This document shows, in pieces, positions 12,761-24,599 of a stretch of 64,000 nt of DNA. Positions within the stretch are counted from its first letter, which is position 1. The number at the start of each line of letters is the position of its first letter. The notes beneath the pieces were generated by a model. It searched no databases. It saw nothing but the letters and a program-made list of their open reading frames with translations, and was not told the DNA's origin. The stretch spans positions 106,943 through 170,942 of the forward strand of contig KB722750.1 in the NCBI GenBank assembly GCA_000349905.1. Direction: 5' to 3'. Source of the DNA: Volvariella volvacea V23 (lineage: Eukaryota; Basidiomycota; Agaricomycetes; Agaricales; Pluteaceae). The translations under genes were made by a program, and so were the position numbers.

Positions 12761-13133
12761 GGTCCAGATAACCATAAGTCCAGTCCATATTGACAGTCCG
12801 TCCAACAGGTCATGAACCAGGAGATGCATGAGGTGATTCTGGTGCTTGAAACATTATCCATGTATTTGCTACCACAGAAATGACATTGCCTGTTGCCAAA
12901 GAGACCTTGCAATATTATCTGGGTGAACACTACCAAGACCACAACTGGTGGCCTGCACTTGATGCCATTATGCATGCAGAGGGTGATGCCACCACTGCCC
13001 TTCAAGCTGTTGAGCACCTCATAATAGCCAGCCAATATTCTCATCTAACTTTCAAGATACACTACTCTCTACCTTCTTCCTAGCTTACTACCACTGAATC
13101 CAATCTTCTTGCATCTGTTGATGCACTCAAAAG

Positions 13134-13532
13134 TTGAAACTGAATTTTAGAGACCTCTCATCAATAGATAAACTGCTTGAGCCAGCAAATAAGATAGAAA
13201 TCAGGAATTCTCCCTACAGGTTTGAAGGGGGTGATGCTGATATCTTGAAGGAGGTCCACAAAAAATTCACTGCTGATGAAGGAGATGATGAGGATGCAGC
13301 CAATGAAGATGAGGATTTCAAGGGTGTAAAGGAGGTTACCATTAGCCAAAGCAATGCAATCTTGATGTACCAGCAGTTAGAAACTGTATGCCTCAAATAT
13401 GGCTTTGATCTTGCTGTGGATTTGTCCTACTTGCTGCAGAAATTGCAAATTAACTTGAAGTATTCATCAAGGTCATGTTGCTTTGTGCCCAGAAGCTTGT
13501 TGTGCCTCAAGAAAGCAGAGGCTCCAGTGTAG
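13134..13532 (+). pseudogene. C-terminal relic of a pogo/Tigger-like DDE transposase (tentative)
   Basis: A 132-codon frame has a GGDADI segment, an acidic stretch rich in Asp/Glu/Ala at about residues 46-62 and a helical C-terminal segment. This resembles the end of the pogo-type DDE transposases common in basidiomycetes. Upstream sequence to the gap shows no DDE core in any frame, so at best a 3' fragment survives. It could be another degenerate protein; the call rests on overall character. Confidence 0.35.
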
Positions 13533-13721
13533 AGAATGGGTGGCAGCAGGTTGGCAGTGAAGGAAAATGTATTTACCATCATGCTGTCACAAAGTGTCTT
13601 AATAAATAAATCTCATACTGCATCGAAAATAGGTGAAAACTGACAATATGCATTATGACATATTATACTGTACTATATGCACAAAGTAATGAATTTTTGT
13701 CACACAGTGTGTTCCATTTGT

Positions 13722-14469
13722 TGTCAGGGCTCATAAGAGCCCTTGACATAAACACCCAACATTCAGACACCCATCAAGCATCTACACACCATCAATAGGT
13801 GCCAACCAAGTGTCTACACCCACATCCAGATGCCCACCAAGTGTCTTCATTATTTCATTCCTCTTTTCTTTTCCTTTTCCATTACACCCTTTTTACTATA
13901 TCTTTGATACATAATACATATTACCCCATTTTCCCTCTTACATACTACCATTACCTATACACATCTGCTTATCCATACCCTACACCCTCATCTTCAATAC
14001 CCATTCCCACTCTACCCATCTCCACTTCCCACATATGGTATACCCTTTATTCTTTATTGCACCTGATGACTCGATCTTGTTCTAGATGGACATGTGTCAA
14101 GTCAGAGGATCAGTTATGATCTCATATGACTCCACCCTTTTCTCACATTGACTACACATAACACGGGCTTATGCATACATGCTGACCCAGCTTATGCATC
14201 CCCTGGTCTGTGTGCTACACTCTTCACTCAGGACTCCCACCTTGATATGTTCATTCTTACCCCCCACTTCTCTTCATTCAAGAGATGATATCCCTTTATT
14301 TATCTTCAAGTAGTATATATACCACACTACTCTTGCCATTTATTCCCCAGCTTTAAAGATTCTTTGCTTGGGAATAAGTAAGCAACTATGAGCTAGCCTT
14401 TTCTTTCCACACCTTTACTTATATTCTTTGCTTGGGAATAGAATCTGAGTATTCATGTTTTCCTCAACA
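13722..14469 (+). mobile_element. solo LTR, sister of 11,676-12,433
   Basis: The 748-bp element starts TGTCAGGGCTC and ends CCTCAACA, with flanks TTTGT (13,717-13,721) and TTTGC (14,470-14,474). It aligns end to end with the LTR at 11,676. Many differences are CG in one copy against TG or CA in the other. Because each LTR has its own target-site repeat, the pair is two separate insertions and not the two ends of one element. Confidence 0.88.
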
Positions 14470-14868
14470 TTTGCCCATATATCCTCATAACCCATAGCCC
14501 AAAGTTATTACTAAAAGGTATGGGATATTGAAAGTTCTACTGTAGCACCAGTGCTTGTTTGATAAACAGAAATTGTGGTGAGAGGTCAAGTGACCTTGGC
14601 AAGCAAGGTAATGAAGTGCAGCAAGTGCCAAAATTTGATAGCCAATGCTTAAGGCTGAGTAGGCAGACACTAAGCAAATACAAACAAAATGCACTCCAAG
14701 AAGGCAACTCAAGACTTGTGAGTTCTGACCAGATAAATCTTACAAGGTGTCTCAATTACAGGTATCTGTTGAAGCAAGACTAGACTTGTTACTAGTACTT
14801 TTGACCAGACAAAACTTACAACCCCGCTAGGCCAGATTCAAACCCATGTTAATAAAAGGTACCTAGGC

Positions 14869-15636
14869 CTAGTAAACACCAGGGATCAATTGGTATGCAA
14901 CATCCTCCTTCCACTTTTCCCACTCTTCTCCAAAACACTTTTGCAGCATCTCATCTTCCTTCACCATTCTGCGAGCCAATGCAATCACACCAACCACACT
15001 CACAATGGTCACAACATTCCAAAAGGTGCCCCAGGTCTTGGGGTATGTCCCCGAACACTCCACAAGCCAAGATCCAGCCGTAAAATGACATATCAGAGTT
15101 CCAAAAGCCACAGCGAGAGCACCTGTATAACTTGGATGGCGAACGATGGAATAAGGTCCAGATGTGATCAACTTGTGGTCGTGCTTGACACCCAACTCAA
15201 AGGTGAACTGCTTTCCCATGATCTGGTAGCACGTCCTTCGAATGAGGGCACCAGACATGATAAGTGCCCAACCTAAAAGAAACAGCGGGGTGATGCGAAT
15301 AGTGGATATGACGTTGGTGGGCAGCAAAGGATGGAGGAGTGCATTGATCACTGGCATGGAAAATGCACTTGTCGGATTGGCGTAGGCCAGGATGACAGCG
15401 GTCTCTGATGCAGCGGCAGCTAGAAACAAGACCTACAGAATAGAGAATCGATCGGCAGTCCATGAGGAGATTCAGTGGGCACGCACCTTGGGTACTATAG
15501 GGAAATGAGGGAGCAGCAACTCGAAACCCGTTGGCTTGAGCTGTTCCTGGAATGAGGGTGGTGGGTTCGGAGGGGTGACCGTAAGGTGGATGCCCCATGT
15601 AATAGACCATAAAAACGGCAGTCTCAAGAGCGACAT
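14869..15636 (-). CDS. isoprenylcysteine carboxyl methyltransferase (Ste14-like)
   Basis: Two exons, 15,636-15,487 and 15,432-14,869, encode about 237 residues. The start MSLLRLPF and the intron borders GTGCGT..CTGTAG give a continuous frame. Several hydrophobic segments and the C-terminal block GPYSIVRHPSYTG, followed by ARRMVKEDEML..F..EW, match the methyl-donor-binding region of the ICMT family. These enzymes sit in the ER membrane and methylate the prenylated cysteine left after CaaX processing. The length is normal for fungi. Only 1 kb away the Skt5-like protein at 16,590 ends in a CaaX box, a possible substrate, though ICMT acts on many proteins. No lesion seen. Confidence 0.92.
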
Positions 15637-16044
15637 GGAAACCGTTGGGATCCGACGAGAGAAGCCGGTGCGTCCAACCAACGAGGCTATATAACAACCT
15701 GAAAGGGTGTTGCGTACCTGCGTCCGGCACCGGTGAGACAGCCTGTGGTACCTTGCGGCTCCCCAAGCGCGATGACTCGACGCTATTCAAGTCCCACAAG
15801 AATCCAGCCTCTGTAGCTACTAGTGGAGCCCTGCATCAGGGTCAGAGTCACCTACTTCCTCCATCGGTGCGGACGAGAGGCTGCATGGAAGAGGCCTCGT
15901 CCAGGTCGTCATCGAGAACCCAACGGCCGTGAGTAAAGACAACACACAGCAGTTTCCAAGGCAGAGCAGCAGGACGAGCATACATTCCTTCAAGAGCCCT
16001 TATTGTACAATATCGCCGTAGTCGACTACACTGGTGTACATGTG

Positions 16045-16414
16045 CTAGAACAAGATGAACGGGCAGCAGCACAGGCCGGCACAGAAGCCTGCGAGACTAG
16101 AATGACGTGAGACGAGCCGAGGGGTGTGAGTGATACAAGACATACCAAGCACAGCAGGTATTGCAGCGTTGCTCGTCCCGCTTCTCGGATTGGACATACA
16201 CCACCTCGGGCCGTCCCACGGGTTGGGGCTGGTGATGGACAGGCTGGGGGTATGCGACCGGGGCCTGTTGCGGCGGCTGGTAGTACTGTGCGCCGCGGTA
16301 TTGGGAATCAGAGTCTATGATGCGCGATGAGCGTGCGAGCGGAGGCTGGTGAAAGGACGCACAGGATGCTCCCTGGTAGGCAGCCTGGGGTTTCTCGACG
16401 GACGGCTTGAACAT
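16045..16414 (-). CDS. CYSTM-type small cysteine-rich tail-anchored protein
   Basis: Exon 16,414-16,146 encodes a Gln/Pro/Tyr-rich segment (YYQPPQQAPV, PQPVHHQPQP). After an intron (GTATGT..TTCTAG), exon 16,096-16,045 completes a short hydrophobic Cys-rich tail containing CNTCCACLAG and CAGLCCC. That layout, a Pro/Gln-rich stretch followed by a C-terminal Cys-rich membrane module, defines CYSTM proteins, linked in other fungi and plants to stress tolerance and membrane association. A further optional 48-nt intron (16,383-16,336 approx.) would remove a less typical segment in frame. The gene is divergent from the Skt5-like gene, with 175 bp between start codons. Confidence 0.8.
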
Positions 16415-16589
16415 GGTGGGCGGGAGCTGGGGAGCGGGCGGGGTGATTCAGATGGAGGCGGCAGTGACGTAGTCGTCGACGGGGCGGTGGACGGGGCGGC
16501 GAGGACGGCGAGGCACGTGGTGCTTGGCGCTGGGCGGCGTTGGCTGTGCGGCGTCGAGTACTTATTATCTGACCAGAGCCAGACTCGCC
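16415..16589. promoter_or_regulatory. 175-bp bidirectional promoter interval
   Basis: This GC-rich stretch separates the start codons of the CYSTM gene (-) and the Skt5-like gene (+), so it must hold both core promoters and at least one 5' leader. No clear TATA box is seen; a TACTTATTATCT tract lies about 30 bp before the Skt5 start. Confidence 0.5.
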
Positions 16590-19138
16590 ATGTCTGCTCC
16601 TCCTGTGCCCCCCCGTCCGTACGACCTGCTGCCCCAGGACGCGTCTGCGCCGCCCCCGGTGCCCCCAGTGCCTCCGGATTTGAAATATCAGGCAGATCGA
16701 TTCGGATCTCCACCTCATTTTGAGGATCCTCTTGCCGCCCCTCGTCCTCACAAGATTGATCCTTCGCTGCCCGCAAATGTCAGTCTCTTTCGCTCCTCTC
16801 TCCTTCTCTGACCGTCTTCCCATCCAGATGGCCGCCAACCTCGACCACCAGCTCCAGCAGCAGCAGCAGTACCGACCGCCTCCTGCCCCCTCGCCTTACG
16901 TCAACGCTTCGCCCGGCTTTGTATTACCTGGACAGGGTCCTGCGCCTCAGCCGCGTCCGACTTCTGTTCTTCCACCACCCCAAGGCGCAAACTGGTCTCC
17001 GTGGGCCATCCCAGGTGCAGGTCCCCCAAATCCAGGCTACGCCTCTCCTCCCCAGGCTCCTCCAATGGCTGGCTACTCAAACCAAACCCGTCCATACGAC
17101 CCCGTCAATGGTCTCGCAAACTCTTTCAACAGTCTTTCCTTCGCCAGCGCTCCTCCACCCGCTCAGCAGCCCCTCCATCGCGCCCCATCAGTCACCTACG
17201 GTCCTGTTCCCAGAGCCCCTAGCCCACCCTCCGTTCTTCCATCCCTCACCGCCCCGCTTCCCACCCTGCAGCAACTCAATGTCGCCCTTCCCACAGTTCA
17301 ACAGCCCACCCACGATCCGGCCCTGAGGGTTGCGTGGTGTCGTGACGTGCTCTTCCTCGTAGATCGCGCCACCGGTGCTGCAAACGCCAATGACCCTCCA
17401 GTTGGCCCAGTCACCATACCCGATCCTCAGCTCCAGCAACTAGTCCAGGTCGCTGTTCCCATAATCCTCCAGCTTGCTAATATCACCGCCACGCCCACCC
17501 CCCCTTACGTTGCCGAGGCCACTTTCTTTAGGGCCACTTTTGCCGCCAGCGGTGCTTATCCAGAACACATCCAACGCAATCCACGTATCGCCTTCCGCGA
17601 CTTTGAAGCCGCCGCTCGAGCTGGTTACGCTGCCGCTTGGTTCCGCCTCGGTAGAGACTACGAGAACTTCAATGACTTTCCTCATGCAAAGGACTGTTTC
17701 GAGCGAGGCGTAAAATTGGGTGTAGAGTCCTGTGCCTATGTGCGTTTACTTTACGTCTTTCCCCACTCTCGTCTAACTTTTTTACTCGTAGCGAATGGGC
17801 ATGGCTCATCTCATGGGCCAACTCGGTTTCCCTGCCAATACCGAACTCGCTGTCCCTCTCCTCCACCGTGCTGCCACTCTCGCAAGCACCAATACCCCTC
17901 AGCCAGCTTACGTCTACGCCCTCCTCCTCCTCAACGAATTCTCTCACGTCAACATCCCTCCTCACCTCTTCTCGCCCTTCATCCCTGCCAACTCTTCCGC
18001 CACCCTCGAAGCCCGCAAGCACCTCGAACGGGCAGCCTATCTCGGTTTCGCTCCAGCCCAGTACAAATTAGGTCACGCCTACGAGTTCGCTCAGCCCCCC
18101 TTCCCATTCGATCCCTTGCTCAGCGTTCAATACTACAGCCTTGCATCCCAGCAAGGCGAAGTCGAAGCCGATATGGCCTTGTCTAAATGGTTCCTATGCG
18201 GTAGCGGCGACGCCGGTGCCCCTGGAGGTTTCGAGAAGGACGAGAATCTCGCCTGGACATTTGCTGATAAAGCCGCCCGTCGAGGACTTCCAAGCGCCGA
18301 GTTCGCAATGGGTTACTACGCCGAAGTAGGAGTCGGTGGACCAAAAGACCTCAACACCGCCATCAAATGGTACACCAAGGCCAAGGAACACGGGAACCAA
18401 GACGCTGCCGAAAGATTAGCTGCCCTAAACAGCGACGAAGGCCACGCACTTTCAAGGCAAGAACACGATGCCATCACCGAGACCAAGCTCGTCCGCAAAA
18501 GAACACAAGCACGACAGCGCTCCGACACCCTTCCACCTGGGCAGCAGCAGCCTCCTGGCGCATACCCATCCGGTCCTGGTCCACAGCAGCCCGGTCAACC
18601 CCCTCGTGGTTCACTAGACGGTCGCCAAGTAGTCGACATGGTACGACGAAACTCGGTCAAGCAACAAGGATATGGGTACAACAGCGGAGGGGCTGCGGCT
18701 GGTGGAAGACTGCCACCTGTTCAAGAGCAACCCGGCCCAAGCCCTGGTCCATCACCAGGCATGCCTGAGCCCGAACCCCACCGACACTCCACCTCTCCCG
18801 GTCCTGGCCCCCGTCCCAGCGCAGGATCTCCTCAGCCACAACACTTCCCTGGCGCAAACCGCTATCAACTTAGCGACGCACCTGTTCCCAGCGGTTCTGG
18901 CGGCGCCAGTTCCCCCGGTCCAGGAAGAGGTGCCGGTCCCAGACCAGGCAGAGGACGCGGGAACTACATCGACGGAGGATACAGTCGACCACCTCCATCT
19001 TCCGGCTCTAACCCTGGCTCTCCACCTCCCGAACCACAATCCCCAACCGCAGGGCCAAAGAAACCCGGTCCTGCTACGTTCGCCGAGATGGGCATTCATG
19101 GTGTGAAAGCTGAGGATAAGGATTGTGTTATCATGTAG
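16590..19138 (+). CDS. Skt5/Chs4-like chitin synthase activator with Sel1 repeats and CaaX box
   Basis: Three exons, 16,590-16,778, 16,828-17,739 and 17,792-19,138, join in phase to about 815 residues. The N-terminal third is Pro/Gln-rich and probably disordered. A conserved core starting near HDPALRVAWCRDVLFLVDR is followed by tandem Sel1-like helical repeats (AARAGYAAAWFRLGRDYE, AAYLGFAPAQYKLGHAYE, AARRGLPSAEFAMGYYAE). The tail is low-complexity Pro/Gly/Ser/Gln and ends CVIM, a farnesylation-type CaaX motif. In yeast, Skt5/Chs4 recruits and activates chitin synthase III at the plasma membrane and is prenylated. The architecture and CaaX end fit closely; length is similar to other basidiomycete members. 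Confidence 0.92.
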
Positions 19139-19781
19139 AGAAAGAGGGAAGGAAGGGAAGGAAGGATTGCGGATTGATGGTGATGGTATATTGATACCTT
19201 TTGATTAGACCCTGCTAGTAAATTGGCTTTAGCCAACTTTTGTACGTATTCAATGATAGGATGCGTTGTCTTTTTCCTTCTTTTGACCGCCACATCGGAC
19301 TGGCCGGGCAATTCGGTTACTTCTGCTCTATCTTGTTTCAAAGAGCGATGGTCGCATTGTGTCATCCCGGCAATCTCTCGCCGCAAGTGAAGCTTCTGTT
19401 ATGGATTATAAGGAGGCTTACCACGATCCTGAAGATTTGAGCGACGTGTCTGATCCCAAGCCACCCGACTTGACAGTGTGCATCTGCAACTATCTGAATT
19501 TGGTGGCGACGAACCTGCCGACCAACACAATGATGTAGCCCACATAATGAGACATCTCAGCCCTTTTACTGGCAAGGTCCATTTACGTGCCGTGTAAGCT
19601 CCAGCTACCAAAGCATTCAATTTTCTGTGTATACATATCATACAAATAGGAACGACACTTCACACTAGATTCGCATTTTCTGTCGAGCTCAAACTTTTGA
19701 CAACGTAGCAAAAAGTACACGAAAACGAACTTGCGCTCACCCACTACAACCACTAACACTTCGAAGAACTAGACGACGACC
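19139..19781. other. convergent 3' intergenic region
   Basis: Lies between the stops of the Skt5-like gene (+) and the decarboxylase-like gene (-). It must hold both 3' ends. No gene, RNA or repeat recognised. Confidence 0.6.
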
Positions 19782-21138
19782 TCAGGCCTTACTGACCTGA
19801 GCAACGATCGAGTTGACCCAAAGGTGAGTATCGATTTTGACGTGGTCCGCAAAAGTGACCTTGACTTGGGGACCGTAGATAACTGTGTGGGATGAGCCAC
19901 CAAAGTGGAACATTCCAAGCTCGTCGCCGGTATTGACGTGCTGTCCCGATTGGACCGATAACCCACAGGTTGACACCTCCGCCATTCCAACTCCAATGAA
20001 GCAAACGAGTCCGATGTCTGGATTGTCGGCCTGGATGTAGATCAAGGCTCGAGTAGCGGCCATTGTAATCCAAGCCTGGGAGCGAATGAGGGCACCATGA
20101 GGGTCGCCTGGTTTGAGATCTGGATCATCGGGTTCGGCACCAGCATCGGGCAGTGCAGCGTAGTAGGTACCAGGGATGACAATGGCCTTGGTGATCGTGC
20201 CATTGATGGGGCTACGCCAGCGATGGTAGTCCTGGGGACTGAGGAAAGCCTGGTAGACAGTTCCACCAACAAACAACCTGGCGGACTCGTCATCACGATC
20301 AAGCATATCGTACAAGGAGTACGCTTGACCCTTGAGCCAAAATTGGTCATGATCTTGAATGTTCGTAGCGATACGGTAGACGGTAGACTCGCATGCGTTG
20401 TGAATGAGAGTAGGATTGTCAGGCTCCTGAACGGGACGGGCAGTATCCTGGACCTCTCTGGCGAAGAATTCATCCCAGGAAGAATACCCTCTGTTGACAG
20501 CATTGGGATCGGGGGTAATGTAGGTCGAGTTGAACTCGCCGCGGCCCTCCTCAAGGCTCTCGAGGGCTACGGTGCTAAACCAACCCTCCGGCTCGTCAGT
20601 GAGCGAGCTGTTGGAGTCAGGGGTTGTAAGGTATTGCCCCCAACTGTCCAGCAAGGCCTTCAGCGCAGTGTTGAAGGCAGGCTTACGGAAGAGGTCATAG
20701 CCAGCATATGTGTTACTGAGGAGGTCGAACAGGAGAAATACGGGAACTCCAATGGGCTCTCCGATTGGATTGCCTTGCTCGTCCTTCGCGATGTGGAACT
20801 TCGGAGGTCCAACGATAATCGTGTCGAGGAAGTAGAGCAACTCATCGAAATTTTTGATCTAAATAAGAGTCTGAATATGACAGAGGATGCGAATCAGAGT
20901 CGGAACATACCTGGTTCTCTGAAGAGGCCTGAAGAAAGATCTGGTTGAACAAGTCGACCATCTCTGGGTCGGCCTTGATAGCAGCCTCAAATGCTGCCAC
21001 AGCGCCTGTGTGGTCTTCCCTGTTCTCATATGGCCCACGGCTGAGCTGGATGTGCTTCTCGATGAAGCTTCTGTGGATAATAGGATTGGCAGGGAGCCAC
21101 CCATTGTATCGCTTCAAAGCTCTCTGTGCATACGCCAT
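19782..21138 (-). CDS. phosphatidylserine decarboxylase family enzyme, PsiD-like
   Basis: Exons 21,138-20,911 and 20,858-19,782 give 434 residues, starting MAYAQRALKRYNGWLP. The N-terminal helical region (about 1-120), YSSWDEFFAREV, ACES, DYHRWRSPINGTI, PGTYY and the HFGGSSH motif near the C-terminus are all present. In this family the chain cleaves itself at the GSS serine to form a pyruvoyl cofactor. Length and N-terminal layout match the fungal subgroup that includes the tryptophan decarboxylase PsiD rather than mitochondrial Psd1, and no mitochondrial signal is seen. The substrate may be an aromatic amino acid or phosphatidylserine; sequence alone cannot decide. The same strand carries the reductase enzyme about 3.5 kb upstream. 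Confidence 0.85.
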
Positions 21139-22166
21139 TGACCTAATGGAGCGTTAGTCGAGTACTTAACGAGGGCATCGAAAATTCGTACAGCAGACTA
21201 TGTTTTGGAAACAGTAATGGATGCGAGAGTGGGGCGTGAATATGAGTAGACCGTGAAGGGGACTAGCTCCCTTTTTATGCAAGAAAGACGGTGGTCGGGA
21301 AGGAGGAAGTGGAACACCATGACGCTCCCAGATCTTGTATACGTGATAGGAATGGACTGGAGCTACAGAAGTGTTAGACATCTCTGGAGGAGTGTGAGAA
21401 GGAATGCAGTCCAATACACCCCCAACGCCACTTGAATTCAAAAGTGGTTTACACCTGCAGGTGGCCGTGGCATCGGTGAAACCGGGTGAGATATGGGAGA
21501 CGGTGATACAACAGAAAGTCGTAATGATTTGATGGTATGTGAGACTGTGAGGTGCTTATTCGGTAAGCCGAATTGTGCCAACTACAACTATGGGGGATGG
21601 GTAGATTAATAATCTAAAAGACATCAGCGGGAGTGAGTAGTACGAGTTTCCCTCATTGGATTTTTGAGCGCCACGCCGAGGCAGCAATGGGAGAAGAGGA
21701 TTATGCCGCAAATCAGCAAAATAGTCGCTCAAGGTCACTTGAATTGCCTCAATAATGGATAAGGGATGTTGAGAAGCATTACTGAGGGAAACGCTCGATA
21801 GGCAGAATGGGAAGTTGAACATACGAATTATTATAGCACCCCGAAACCTGGGGTTCGACAAGGTGATTATATTTAGTGCTCAGCCACAAATAGGCAACGT
21901 CCTCAGTCCGTGGTGGCACAAAGTGTGGATGCCACGAAGGGCTATATGCGGTCGAAATTTGAGGTGAGGTTGCCTTGATGGAATGTTCAGATTCGTTAAA
22001 CGGTGTAGTTGAGGTTATATGCAACAGCAACAGAGATAAAAAATGACACTCTTTCTTGAACTCTTGATATCTGTGCGTTGGCCCACCGCGTCTTGTCTGC
22101 AGCGGCCAAGTAGACGATGCTTGGCTTCCCCTTCGAGTCATAAGTTGTGGGTGGCACACAACTATA
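21139..22166. other. intergenic region, no supported gene
   Basis: About 1 kb between the divergent starts of the decarboxylase-like gene (-) and the kinase-like pseudogene (+). Minus-strand frames at 21,166-21,441 and 21,779-22,159 show no domain, and most likely represent promoter and leader sequence. Confidence 0.5.
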
Positions 22167-23553
22167 GTGCATTATCTCTCATACCCAATTTATAATGGAC
22201 GCCCCGATACTCGCGTTGGTCCTCCCATCACTATATACGAACCAATCTTTGCCAAAATTAAGGACGAGCTAGAACATCTCTCCAACATCGAACCCGACCC
22301 AGATCTCGTCATCCTGACAGCCAAGTTATTCAAGCACTCAAAGGTCCGCGACTTGATTGAGAGTATCCTGAATACCAAATTTGAGATGGGTGCGAAGGTG
22401 TGCAATAAGGATGGAACCTTAGCTGCTGAAAGCGACGCCATCGCAACGGTCAGCCTGGCTAGTGGTATGGCCTGGCTAGTGGTATGAAGGCAATCCACAC
22501 CCATGTCGAACTCAAGACGGAGCTGGGCTTGCGTGGAAATAGCAGTATCCAGGGCCCTCTCACATTGAGGAAACACCAAAGTAGTGACAGCGTACGCCCG
22601 GTTCACTTTTTTCCACTCCCGTTGTACTTGTACTAATTTCATGACCCTTCTAGTATCAGAAAATACGCCAGGCATCACATTGCCCGTGCATTCTTGTCTC
22701 TGTCGCCGGCCCATACAGATGCTTCGCAGGGTCTATTTTCGTGGATGTCTTTGTTGCACAACCATTTACGGAGTACGTCTATCTTGGTGGTGACCCGTAC
22801 GTGACAGAGCGCACCCATCGGCTCGCCTGAATTTTCAATATTTTCCGACGCGGCGTGAATGCGTTGACAGAGCAATACGAAGCACTCAACCCAAGTGCAC
22901 AGCCTATCCACGCTCGTCTTCTTCCCAACCCAACATACGTTGATCAACCCCCAGCAACGGTCAAATTCATCGAGCAGTTCCAATTTCCTGGATGGGACAG
23001 TACCTGTTACAATCGCTCGCTCTTCAATGCTGAGTTCAATGGAAAGCGGGTCCTCATTAAATTCTGTGAGAGGTATTCTGAAGCAGCTCATAGAATCGTT
23101 GCAGAGGAAGGGTTTGCTCCATCGCTCCATTTTGTCTCCAAGTTATGTGGGGGAATTAAGATGGTGGTCATGGACATTGCTAAGGGCAAACCTGCACACA
23201 GCGCGTTTCCCGGTAAGCGCCTACCTGACACCGTCACTGACGATTTGGCTCGTGCTATCAGCGTTCTTCATGATAAGAACTACGTATTTGGCGATCTTCG
23301 CTACCCAAACATCATGGTGTTTAAACAAGATTCGGATCGATGGGGTGCAAATCTGATTGACTCCGATTGGGCAGGAATCAATGGATAGGTGTTGTATCCT
23401 CCAAACCTAAACGACAGTGGGGCGATCATCTGGGCACCTGATGTGGCTCGGTGTGCGCCAATCTTAAAGGCACATGACGAAGACATGTTGAAACGTATTC
23501 GTCTAGCCTTGCGTCGCAAACCGGTGCTAGGCACTATTGCGGAACGAATTTGA
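22167..23553 (+). pseudogene. fungal-type kinase-like protein, broken by three lesions
   Basis: The N-terminal part (22,167 on) has the helical domain common to fungal-type kinase-like proteins (EPIFAKIKDELEHL, HVELKTELGL). After an intron near 22,592-22,652 comes SIFVDVFVAQPFTEYVYLGGDP, then the kinase core: VLIKFCERYSEAAHRI (Lys candidate), MVVMDIAKGK, FGDLRYPNIMV (catalytic loop with FGD for HRD) and NLIDSDWAG (DSD for DFG). Three defects are visible: a 17-bp tandem duplication (22,453-22,486) that shifts the frame, an in-frame TGA at 22,828-22,830 and a TAG at 23,386-23,388. Coding similarity continues past the last stop to the TGA at 23,551. Normally expressed members are expanded in Agaricomycetes and their activity is poorly known. 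Confidence 0.85.
22453..22486 (+). repeat. 17-bp tandem duplication causing a frameshift
   Basis: GCCTGGCTAGTGGTATG occurs twice in perfect tandem (22,453-22,469 and 22,470-22,486). A single copy would keep the kinase-like frame open across the junction. Two copies add 17 nt, which is not a multiple of three. Confidence 0.9.
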
Positions 23554-24599
23554 TAGACCCAGTGCATGTTGTAATGAGCTACGAATGTAATACCATATGA
23601 GTCGTACCCTACTCTCGTGTTTGTCTACTATGATTTCTATCAACAGTCGGGAATTTCCTAGTGGATCTTAAGCTTCTCTACCCAAATCAGATCAAAGATA
23701 AGCACACCACACCGCCTTTGGAATCAGAACAACTCTCTGTAGAGTAGAATCACTTTGTGTACCCGAGATCTCTTAGTATATCTTGTATAACTTTGTTCCA
23801 CCTGTCTTCCTGCATATTTTCTGTCCCTACAGACCCGATGGACATAATAAAGCAATTACAACACCAGCCCCAGTCACACCAGTCAGCGAGCGCGAGCTGC
23901 TGGCGCACCGAGAAAGATGGCACTCATTACAGTAGTAAGACATTGAAATACCACTGCAAATAACTTAGGAAGATCCTTTACATCATGCAGAGCTTTGTAC
24001 ACCTACTTGAACATATGGTATTGCCGTTTGTTGGCAAACATTCGAGACCAGGAGGTGTCATTGACAGATTGAGTGTTGGTATGGTAGACTGGACGAGAGG
24101 ACCGCCGGCCACTCGACTTAAATTTGCGCTCTCAACACGCATGAATGTGTTCTGGCAATGTCATGTATGGGATGCCACCAAGGAAGATGTATAACAGAGT
24201 TCAAACACCTACGACTCGGAGAATAGATCCGCGAAGCAGATATGCGAGATGTCGACTACCATAGAAAATATTTCTCGTGGGACAAGCCACGGACAGAAGA
24301 TACAAACGTCCTGAGACACTCTAATTGATGCTGAACTACTTGAAGCGCCACTTGGGTTTTGTTACGAGCTGCGGTATTATTGATTGGAATTACGATAGAG
24401 TGCCAAGAAGACTGTTCGTTGTACCATCACAGAACATGGACATGCGCCTCGGGGAGTTTCAACCGAATATTCCAATGAAGGGGAATGAAGTTGTTCTAAT
24501 ACAAATACAATAAAAACACGTCTATGAGCATGGGGATTGTTCCCTCATCCTTTGCTAAGGCCGACACCCTCTAATCCACCGATCCACCATGACAAGACC
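23554..24599 (+). other. degenerate region, possible F-box gene relic
   Basis: Near 23,860-23,935 a frame contains VTPVSERELLAHRERWHSL, resembling the segment after the F-box in basidiomycete F-box/beta-propeller proteins. Later frames (23,985-24,194 and 24,325-24,513) might be decayed propeller pieces. No continuous model can be built. It could equally be noncoding. Confidence 0.3.

Noticed and set aside
11676..14469. The two LTRs as ends of one complete retrotransposon with a 1.3-kb interior
   Set aside because: Each LTR has its own target-site repeat (ATTTT/ATTTT and TTTGT/TTTGC) while the outermost flanks do not match, and no retroelement domain lies between.
14810..14850. GGTTTGAATC on the minus strand as a tRNA B box
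   Set aside because: No matching A box at the right distance and no fold; probably chance or a very old tRNA-derived scrap.
20097..20948. 283-codon open frame on the plus strand
   Set aside because: Antisense shadow of the decarboxylase-like gene, whose motifs and splice sites are convincing on the other strand.
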